A stretch of DNA of 10,746 nucleotides from Candidatus Helarchaeota archaeon (GTDB lineage: Archaea; Asgardarchaeota; Lokiarchaeia; Helarchaeales; JABXJV01): positions 1-10,746 of the forward strand of contig JABXJV010000042.1 of NCBI GenBank assembly GCA_013375355.1, written 5' to 3'. This document shows, piece by piece, positions 6,390-10,746 of the stretch; positions within the stretch are counted from its first letter, which is position 1; the number at the start of each line of letters is the position of its first letter. The notes below the pieces were generated by a model. It worked only from the letters and a program-made list of their open reading frames with translations. It was not told the origin of the DNA and made no database searches. Both the position numbers and the translations under genes were made by a program.

Positions 6390-6968
6390 ATGGAAAAAGA
6401 TAAAATTAGTAATGAAGAAACTCATCTAATTGGTCCATGTGGAATTTATTGTGGGGCTTGTGATTCATTCTTGGGAAAAGGTAAAATATTAGCGTCAGAA
6501 CTATACAATATCCTTGATGGTTTCAATTTACCAGATGTAGGTCCCGTATTTTTAGGGGCTACTCAAAAACAAATTAGAACATTCCTAAAAATATTAAAAA
6601 AAATCGGTAAAAATCCAAAATGTCTAGGTTGTTTAGGTGGAGGAGGAAATCCGATGTGCCCAATGAAGGCATGTACAAAAGAAAAAGGATATCTAACATG
6701 TGCTGAATGTGATGAAATGCCATGCCCTCCAAGTGATAAAGACCTCGAAAATCCTTTGATGAATAAAGCAGGTATGTTAAACTTGATAAGCAGACGTTAC
6801 AATAACTGGAATATTGAAAATCTAAAAAGGATTAAAAAAATTGGTTATCGAAAATTTATCGATGAAATGCAAGATAAAGTTAAAAATGGATTACTCACTA
6901 GCGACGTAATATCGAAAGAAAAGATTTTTACTGAAGTAATGGATAAAATGCAAAAAAAGAAAAAATAA
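6390..6968 (+). CDS. DUF3795-like cysteine-rich protein
   Basis: From the start at 6390 the protein has 192 residues; an upstream ATG at 6357 would add 11. Ten cysteines fall in a pattern typical of DUF3795 proteins of archaea and anaerobic bacteria (numbering from 6390): an N-terminal CGIYCGAC (17-24), CLGC (78-81), CPMKAC (90-95), and CAECDEMPC (104-112). These look like ligands for two zinc or iron-sulfur sites, but no function is established for the family as far as I know. The C-terminal half is helical, with KAGMLNLISRRYNNWNIENLKRIKKIGYRKFIDEM, a region shared by DUF3795 proteins. The end is Lys-rich. No signal peptide or membrane helix is visible. It lies 51 bases upstream of the radical SAM pair on the same strand and may be co-transcribed. 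A functional link to those FeS enzymes is only suggested by adjacency. Confidence 0.9.
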   Translation: MEKDKISNEETHLIGPCGIYCGACDSFLGKGKILASELYNILDGFNLPDVGPVFLGATQKQIRTFLKILKKIGKNPKCLGCLGGGGNPMCPMKACTKEKGYLTCAECDEMPCPPSDKDLENPLMNKAGMLNLISRRYNNWNIENLKRIKKIGYRKFIDEMQDKVKNGLLTSDVISKEKIFTEVMDKMQKKKK

Positions 6969-7010
6969 AAAGTTTTTAGATAAGATTCGAGAAATATTTT
7001 AAGTAATAAT

Positions 7011-7015
7011 GGTGA
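7011..7015 (+). promoter_or_regulatory. GGTGA ribosome binding site supporting a TTG start
   Basis: GGTGA lies four bases before the TTG at 7020, which opens the first radical SAM gene. An ATG at 7009 is in another frame and stops after four codons, so the TTG is the best start. Confidence 0.6.
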
Positions 7016-7019
7016 ATAA

Positions 7020-7775
7020 TTGACAATTATAACACATCATGATTATCCTTATGAAGGTCGTCCTCATCGTTATTATTTTGCAATCACAACAGATTGTAAT
7101 CGGGCCTGCCCTTGGTGTAGTACATATTCAAAACCTGGAAAAAAATCTTATTTATCCCGAGAAATTTTTTTGGATTTACTTCCTAAAGAAGGAATATTCG
7201 AAGTTCAATTTGAGGGGGGTGAACCTACACTTCATCCCAGCTTGCTATGGATGGTCAAGCGATGCCGTGAAACAGGAAGATGTCATCGTATTGTTCTTTG
7301 TACTAATGGTGTATTGTTCCCCTTTAAATATAAAAACGATCAAATTGACATTAACAATTCAAAAATATCTCTTAAAGACTATTTTTTAAAATTTGGAGAG
7401 CAATTAACTATTAAATTAAGCTTAAATCATCATCTATTTGAACATGATACACTTCTTTTTGAAAAAGCTAGAATAATTGTCGATGTTATCGAAGGCCTTA
7501 AGGCAGCTGGGGACTTCAAAGTTATTTTAAATGTTAGACGTCGTAATAGTATAAAAAATAATTATGACAAACTAATTCTAGAACAATTATCACATTATGC
7601 ATTAGAACCGTATTCAAATATTTTTTTCCTTCAAGCATATGGTAAAAATAAAAATAACAACTTGGCAGAAAAACCATTTCTTGTAGGATATAACTTTACT
7701 TTGTTCAATCCTGACGGAAAATCTTTCGGTAACGGCTTAATTACAAGGTCAGAGGCAATGAAAGAACTTCCTTGA
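7020..7775 (+). CDS. Short radical SAM enzyme, first of a tandem pair
   Basis: This 251-residue protein has the radical SAM cluster motif CNRACPWC, with cysteines at 26, 30 and 33 that bind the 4Fe-4S cluster. The SAM-binding GGEPT (66-70) and a strand ending LCTNG (93-97) follow at canonical distances, as in MoaA/NirJ-like enzymes. The partial TIM barrel continues to about 205. The C-terminal end (YNFTLFNPDGKSFGNGL) carries no cysteine, so no SPASM or twitch-type auxiliary cluster is visible. Length is at the short end for the superfamily. Reaction and substrate are unknown. It ends ten bases before the second radical SAM gene, so the two are likely co-expressed and may act in one pathway. 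The start is TTG with a strong GGTGA site. No short peptide gene that could encode a RiPP precursor is evident next to it. Confidence 0.92.
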   Translation: MTIITHHDYPYEGRPHRYYFAITTDCNRACPWCSTYSKPGKKSYLSREIFLDLLPKEGIFEVQFEGGEPTLHPSLLWMVKRCRETGRCHRIVLCTNGVLFPFKYKNDQIDINNSKISLKDYFLKFGEQLTIKLSLNHHLFEHDTLLFEKARIIVDVIEGLKAAGDFKVILNVRRRNSIKNNYDKLILEQLSHYALEPYSNIFFLQAYGKNKNNNLAEKPFLVGYNFTLFNPDGKSFGNGLITRSEAMKELP

Positions 7776-7785
7776 GAGAGAAAAA

Positions 7786-8880
7786 ATGATTACAAGTCAA
7801 AAATATAACTATTTAAAACCGGAATTTCGGCAATTCAAACAGACAATTTTTGACTTGAAAACAAATAGCACCACTAAATCCTTGATAAATTGGGATGTTA
7901 AAGGTAAAACTTACAAAGTTTATTCAAATGTTAATCTCTCGATATATTCAGGGCAAGAATGTAATGGAAATTGTTCTTTTTGCGTAGAACAGCTACGACC
8001 TTTAAGTCGTGGAAGATCTTTAGAATCACAGAAAACCATTATTTCCGATGATAAAGAATATTTCAAACTATTGGAGAAAACATTGAACGCAACCAAGCAG
8101 CTCAATCCGAGTATATCAATTACTGGTGGTGAACCAAGTAAGGATATTCGACTTTGCAGTATTCTTGATTGTATTATAAATTCTAATATGCGTAAACGCA
8201 CAATGACAACGAATGGTTCAGGTTTATTAGATGTAAATAACGAAACTAACCTACAAGTAATAGACCTTTTAGTTCATGCAAAATTGTCTCATTTAAACTT
8301 AAGTCGAGCTCATTATAATGAAAATATTAATCATCAGATTATGGATTTGGATGAATTTTTTAGCAATGAAAAATTAAGGGAGATTGTCATTAGGGCTAAA
8401 ATGGGAGGTATTAGACCTCGTTTGTCTTGCGTCCTTTTAAGTGGATATGTTGATAATATTCAAGAGATTGTAAAATATTTGGATTGGGCGGCTTCTATGG
8501 GTGTTGAAAATGTTGTTTTTCGACAATTAATGCAGTTTGATCATAAAACCCATCTTAAAAATCGTATTACCCAATTTTGTCAAGATTATTTTGTTCCACT
8601 TGTACCATTACTGCAAGAAATTTATCAAAATGAATATAATTATCATCCAGATTTTAAATTTATTAAGCAAGTCATGGGATATTATTATTACGTAGAAGTT
8701 TTTCACTATAGAAAACCTAGAAATAGAGGCATTGATGTAGTTTTTGAAGAAGCTGATCTTTCTTTTATTGAATTAAGGAAACAAACAGATCTTAAAAAAA
8801 ATATTATCTATGAACTTATTTTTCATCCCAATGGACATTTATGTTCAACTTGGCAACCTTGGGATGGATTAATTTTATAA
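7786..8880 (+). CDS. Radical SAM enzyme (MoaA-like core), second of a tandem pair
   Basis: This 364-residue protein has the radical SAM motif CNGNCSFC (cysteines 59, 63 and 66) after a 55-residue N-terminal extension. GGEPS (114-118) and a TTNGSG strand (141-146) are in standard positions. The later barrel includes LSHLNLSRAHYNENIN (168-182), GIRPRLSCVLLSG (208-220) and VENVVFRQLMQ (240-250), resembling MoaA-type cores. The C-terminus, YELIFHPNGHLCSTW (342-356), has one Cys (353) at a place where SPASM/twitch enzymes begin auxiliary-cluster ligands. Only this one is present, so a full auxiliary cluster is doubtful. The start ATG follows GAGAGAG immediately after the previous stop, indicating coupled expression. 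The ends of the two radical SAM proteins look alike (F-x-P-(D/N)-G), suggesting a distant shared core. Substrate is unknown. TTG or other upstream starts are not needed. Confidence 0.93.
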   Translation: MITSQKYNYLKPEFRQFKQTIFDLKTNSTTKSLINWDVKGKTYKVYSNVNLSIYSGQECNGNCSFCVEQLRPLSRGRSLESQKTIISDDKEYFKLLEKTLNATKQLNPSISITGGEPSKDIRLCSILDCIINSNMRKRTMTTNGSGLLDVNNETNLQVIDLLVHAKLSHLNLSRAHYNENINHQIMDLDEFFSNEKLREIVIRAKMGGIRPRLSCVLLSGYVDNIQEIVKYLDWAASMGVENVVFRQLMQFDHKTHLKNRITQFCQDYFVPLVPLLQEIYQNEYNYHPDFKFIKQVMGYYYYVEVFHYRKPRNRGIDVVFEEADLSFIELRKQTDLKKNIIYELIFHPNGHLCSTWQPWDGLIL

Positions 8881-9003
8881 AACTCAAAAAAAATCTCACA
8901 ATTTAATTTGAAAAACATAAATAGAAGATATATCTAATATTAATTGAGAGAATTTTAATCAAATCAATAATTACTAATTTAATAGATTAAATGTGCAAGA
9001 AGA

Positions 9004-9267
9004 TTGAATTCTGATTTATTTAGTCGAAGAAAAGAAAAATTTCAAAAAGATGAAGCCCATATAAATTATCTCTTTGCAAAAGGTCTGCATCCTTTAGATA
9101 TTACAGATCGTTTGATTCATATAATGCTTGATTTGATGCGTGAAGGGTTAAAAAATGACTTTCCTGAAGCAGATGAGAAAGAAATTTCTAAAAAAATGCG
9201 TGATTTGGCCAAATTTTATGAAAATATGAAAAGTTCCCGTAAGAGTAGGGGTTACTATGGAATTTGA
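9004..9267 (+). CDS. Small helical protein, partner of the nucleotidyltransferase
   Basis: This 87-residue soluble, charged, all-helical protein has a C-terminal half reading FPEADEKEISKKMRDLAKFYENM. Segments of the type 'P-x-A/S-x-x-E-I-x-x-R/K-M/L' recur in small proteins found immediately before nucleotidyltransferases in archaea and bacteria, from my memory of such gene pairs. Function is not established; an antitoxin or adaptor role is inferred from context. The TTG at 9004 is the only canonical start after an in-frame TAG at 8983, and it has at best a weak purine-rich site (AAGAAGA). The exact start is therefore uncertain, although the frame is well supported. The gene overlaps the downstream nucleotidyltransferase by 11 bases, which indicates translational coupling. 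Confidence 0.75.
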   Translation: MNSDLFSRRKEKFQKDEAHINYLFAKGLHPLDITDRLIHIMLDLMREGLKNDFPEADEKEISKKMRDLAKFYENMKSSRKSRGYYGI

Positions 9268-9838
9268 GGATTTCATTAAACGCATCGTAACATCATTAAA
9301 TAGGTCAAATTTGAAATATGTTATTGTGGGCGGTTTTGCAGCAATTTTTCGGGGCAAACCTCGAACTACGATGGATTTAGACTTAATTGTTGAAGACAAT
9401 CATCAAAAATTACATAAGTTCTTAAATGAACTTAAAAAAGTGGATTTTGATGTTTTTGATGAACAGATCCAAATAGCTATTAAAGAAAGAACACATATTT
9501 CTATTTTTGATAAAAAATCAATTCTGAGAATTGATCTAAAGATTGCAAAGAATCTTGATGAATTTGAAGTATTATCTCAAGGAAAATCTGAATCATATAA
9601 AGGTATGAAGCTCCTTATTGCTCCTGTGGAACAGATATTATATGGTAAAATTCTTTATATAGGCAACATTTCAGATATTCCCGATTCAGAACTTTTAGAA
9701 ATTAATGATGTATTAGATTTCATTAATGTATATCGTCGATCCAAAAATATTAACCTCGATTGGCTTCGTTCAAAAATTAAAGAAAAGGGATTAATTAAAA
9801 CCCTTCAAAATATTCTAAAATTATCTGAAAACTTATAA
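9257..9838 (+). CDS. Pol-beta superfamily nucleotidyltransferase (MNT/AbiEii-like)
   Basis: This 193-residue protein has the minimal nucleotidyltransferase signature. VIVGGFAAIFRGKPRTTMDLDLIVE (22-46) contains the GG helix start (25-26) and the DxD metal-binding pair (D40, D42). RIDLKI (91-96) supplies the third carboxylate (D93). The later PVEQILYGKILYIG (123-136) matches the 'P-E-x-x-x-x-x-K' helix common to DUF6036/AbiEii-like transferases. All catalytic acids are present, so activity is plausible. Relatives transfer NMP groups to tRNA or proteins in toxin-antitoxin and phage-defence modules, but others are uncharacterised. The substrate here is unknown. The start overlaps the upstream small gene and has GGGGT at 9247-9251 as a likely binding site. 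It faces the coiled-coil gene on the other strand, with 21 bases between stops. Confidence 0.92.
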   Translation: MEFEDFIKRIVTSLNRSNLKYVIVGGFAAIFRGKPRTTMDLDLIVEDNHQKLHKFLNELKKVDFDVFDEQIQIAIKERTHISIFDKKSILRIDLKIAKNLDEFEVLSQGKSESYKGMKLLIAPVEQILYGKILYIGNISDIPDSELLEINDVLDFINVYRRSKNINLDWLRSKIKEKGLIKTLQNILKLSENL

Positions 9839-9859
9839 TAATTCATTAAATTGAAAAAT

Positions 9860-10207
9860 TCAGTATTTTTCACCATGTTTCCAATACATAACTTTTTCAA
9901 ATGATTTTCTCTGGGCTAAAATTTCTTCTTGACTTATTCCCCGTTTTTCTAATTCCTCTATCCAATCTGATATTAAAAGATCAAATGCATCTCGAAGTGT
10001 ATTTATTTCGCTTTTATATTCTTTTATTTCCTTATCTTTTTTATTTAAAAGATTGTTTAAATCATCCACTTTTTTTTGAAATTTTTTAGTTTCTTTAATT
10101 TGATCATATAATTTTTTAGTTAAACGTTTCCGTATGTTCTCCAATTCTTCCTCTAAAATCCTGAATTTATCTTCCAATCTAATTAAACTCTTAGAAATTA
10201 TTAGCAC
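9860..10207 (-). CDS. Small coiled-coil protein of unknown function
   Basis: This 115-residue protein is dominated by a coiled coil over about residues 8-75, with heptad-like spacing of Leu/Ile and dense Lys/Glu (for example LEEELENIRKRLTKKL and VDDLNNLLNKKDKEIKEY). A short helical end, ISDWIEELEKRGISQEEI, and a terminal YWKHGEKY follow. The GTG at 10207 is the first start in frame and has no ribosome binding site. A TATA-like stretch on the same strand (TTTAAAATTA, 10240-10231) centred about 29 bases upstream would fit a leaderless transcript starting at the GTG. The family is not recognised, and low-complexity coiled coils are easily over-called. However, the frame is long, uninterrupted and ends cleanly between convergent genes. 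It might belong with the nucleotidyltransferase cassette, but nothing in the sequence shows this. Confidence 0.72.
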   Translation of the reverse strand: MLIISKSLIRLEDKFRILEEELENIRKRLTKKLYDQIKETKKFQKKVDDLNNLLNKKDKEIKEYKSEINTLRDAFDLLISDWIEELEKRGISQEEILAQRKSFEKVMYWKHGEKY

Positions 10208-10230
10208 GGATATTTGTATTATTAATTATT

Positions 10231-10240
10231 TAATTTTAAA
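10231..10240 (-). promoter_or_regulatory. TATA-like box for the coiled-coil gene
   Basis: On the minus strand this reads TTTAAAATTA and lies about 24-33 bases before the GTG at 10207. That is the spacing expected if transcription begins at or next to the start codon. The region is AT-rich, so support is limited. Confidence 0.3.
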
Positions 10241-10335
10241 TTATCCTATTTTTCTAATTACAAATTATCCAACATATTGTCTTTTTAATAAATTATTAAA
10301 TGATTTTCTTCTTGAATAAATCACTTTTTTTTGAA

Positions 10336-10349
10336 GGAATAATCGGACT
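10336..10349 (+). repeat. 14-bp direct repeat, copy 1 (GGAATAATCGGACT)
   Basis: This is an exact copy of the sequence at 10363-10376, with a centre-to-centre distance of 27 bases. The two copies lie just upstream of the TATA box for the secreted protein gene, in an otherwise low-complexity AT-rich divergent intergenic region. Confidence 0.85.
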
Positions 10350-10362
10350 CCATAAAGGTAAT

Positions 10363-10376
10363 GGAATAATCGGACT
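10363..10376 (+). repeat. 14-bp direct repeat, copy 2 (GGAATAATCGGACT)
   Basis: This second exact copy ends seven bases before the TATA box at 10384, so a bound protein would touch the position of the BRE/TFB site. It could act as an operator or activator site for the gene at 10460, or for both divergent genes. Confidence 0.85.
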
Positions 10377-10383
10377 ATATTAT

Positions 10384-10394
10384 TTTATATAAAT
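10384..10394 (+). promoter_or_regulatory. TATA box for the secreted repeat protein gene
   Basis: TTTATATAAAT is a near-ideal archaeal TATA box. Transcription would begin near 10415, leaving a leader of about 45 bases that contains the GGAGA ribosome binding site at 10448-10452. Confidence 0.55.
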
Positions 10395-10459
10395 TTAAAA
10401 TGAAACAAGTTATAGACATTTTAAATAAATCGCTTTGAGAAATAAACGGAGAAATTTGT

Positions 10460-10746
10460 ATGAAAAAATATAGGTTCGGAAGGATTTTGACTATTGTATT
10501 AATAATTTCTTCTTTAGGATTCTTTTTAATTTATTATTTTTCACCAACCCATTTTTCTTCGAATAATTTGCCATTAAATAATTATATTTTTTCAATAATC
10601 CCTTATGAAAAAAATATAGAGATTGAAATTCAAGCAGGTTTAGAATGGGGGGATAATGGTACCCCTATATGCACTGAAACAAATTCCCAACAATATCCTA
10701 AACCTTGTAGTGATGGAATGGGTGGTGCGATCATATCCTGGTTTGA
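10460..10746 (+). CDS. N-terminus of a membrane-anchored or secreted repeat protein (3' partial)
   Basis: ATG 10460 follows GGAGA at 10448-10452 by seven bases, and the frame stays open to the window end, giving 95 complete codons. Residues 1-8 (MKKYRFGR) are basic and residues 9-28 (ILTIVLIISSLGFFLIYYFS) form one hydrophobic helix, so this is a signal peptide or N-terminal anchor with the rest outside the cell. After a Ser/Asn-rich stretch, the segment NGTPICTETNSQQYPKPCSD and the following GMGGAIISWF resemble the repeat 'G-x-x-(I/V)-C-x-x-x-N-x-Q-x-x-P-x-x-C/V-S-D-G-x-GGAIIxW' of secreted beta-propeller-like proteins. I recognise this from archaea and Bacteroidetes/Ignavibacteria-type genomes. 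A series of such repeats would be expected beyond the edge. Function is unknown, perhaps surface binding. The repeat family call is tentative, but the gene call is good. Confidence 0.8.
   Translation, partial: MKKYRFGRILTIVLIISSLGFFLIYYFSPTHFSSNNLPLNNYIFSIIPYEKNIEIEIQAGLEWGDNGTPICTETNSQQYPKPCSDGMGGAIISWF

Larger units (their letters stand above)
10208..10459. other. Divergent intergenic region with regulatory sites
   Basis: These 252 bases separate the divergent coiled-coil and secreted-protein genes. They contain a TATA-like stretch for the minus-strand gene, the two 14-bp direct repeats, a strong TATA box and a ribosome binding site for the plus-strand gene. The remaining sequence (about 10245-10330) is AT-rich with T-runs, and I see no RNA gene or convincing reading frame in it. 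Confidence 0.7.

Noticed and set aside
7039..7389. Plus-strand alternative frame inside the first radical SAM gene
   Set aside because: The overlapping frame carries the CxxxCxxC and GGEPT motifs; this one has no recognisable pattern.
7920..8201. Minus-strand frame opposite the second radical SAM gene
   Set aside because: Antisense to the radical SAM motif region; no start signal or domain.
8926..8935. Perfect 10-base palindrome AGATATATCT upstream of the small helical gene
   Set aside because: It is almost wholly A/T with no extension of symmetry, so chance is likely in this spacer; it could equally be part of a TATA box.
9148..9399. Minus-strand frame across the small gene/nucleotidyltransferase overlap
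   Set aside because: Antisense to the catalytic motif region of the transferase.
9901..10319. Plus-strand frames opposite and beyond the coiled-coil gene
   Set aside because: They are Phe/Leu/Ile/Ser-rich, as expected from the complement of a Lys/Glu-rich coiled coil and of AT-rich spacer, and have no ribosome binding site.
1..10746. tRNA, rRNA, CRISPR array or insertion sequence
   Set aside because: I saw no cloverleaf-like GC-rich segment, no regularly spaced repeat array, no transposase motifs and no flanking inverted repeats. Short C/D or other small RNAs cannot be excluded by eye.

Overview
The window looks archaeal, most likely an Asgard (Lokiarchaeia-like) genome. It is strongly AT-rich by eye and densely packed with genes on the + strand. 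Evidence for archaea: several starts follow GGTGA/GTGA-type ribosome binding sites (the start at 6390 has a full GGTGAT), T-rich tracts follow some units, TATA-like boxes (TTTATAAATA, TTTATATAAAT) lie in gaps, and there is a single-OB-fold SSB of the Sulfolobus type with an Arg/Gly-rich tail. The 22-residue SDS22-like leucine-rich-repeat protein, the DUF3795-like cysteine cluster protein and the secreted repeat protein at the right edge fit Asgard gene content. The lineage is an inference; no rRNA or universal marker is present.

Layout. (1) 1-2797: end of a probable beta-propeller protein, then a fused zinc-metallopeptidase-like/vWA protein (TTG start) and a translationally coupled alpha-helical protein of unknown family. 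This is the most notable part: it resembles the right half of a MoxR-vWA-beta-propeller ternary (NTP-dependent conflict or chaperone-like) system, whose AAA+ ATPase would lie upstream of the window. (2) 2837-3606: an LRR protein with an operator-like palindrome before its start, and a 56-residue Cse60-like small protein. (3) 3693-5525: a VOC-fold protein and a PaaK-type adenylate-forming ligase 9 bp apart, probably an acyl-CoA related operon. (4) 5718-6215: SSB, alone between T-rich tracts. (5) 6390-8880: a DUF3795-like protein and two tandem radical SAM enzymes. (6) 9004-9838: a small helical protein overlapping a MNT/AbiEii-like nucleotidyltransferase, which looks like a toxin-antitoxin style cassette. 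(7) 9860-10207 on the minus strand: a coiled-coil protein, probably leaderless. (8) 10208-10459: an intergenic region with two 14-bp direct repeats just upstream of a good TATA box. (9) 10460-end: the start of a membrane-anchored or secreted repeat protein.

No rRNA, tRNA, CRISPR array, insertion sequence or attachment site was recognised. No gene-free stretch exceeds 300 bases; the longest is 252 bases at 10208-10459.
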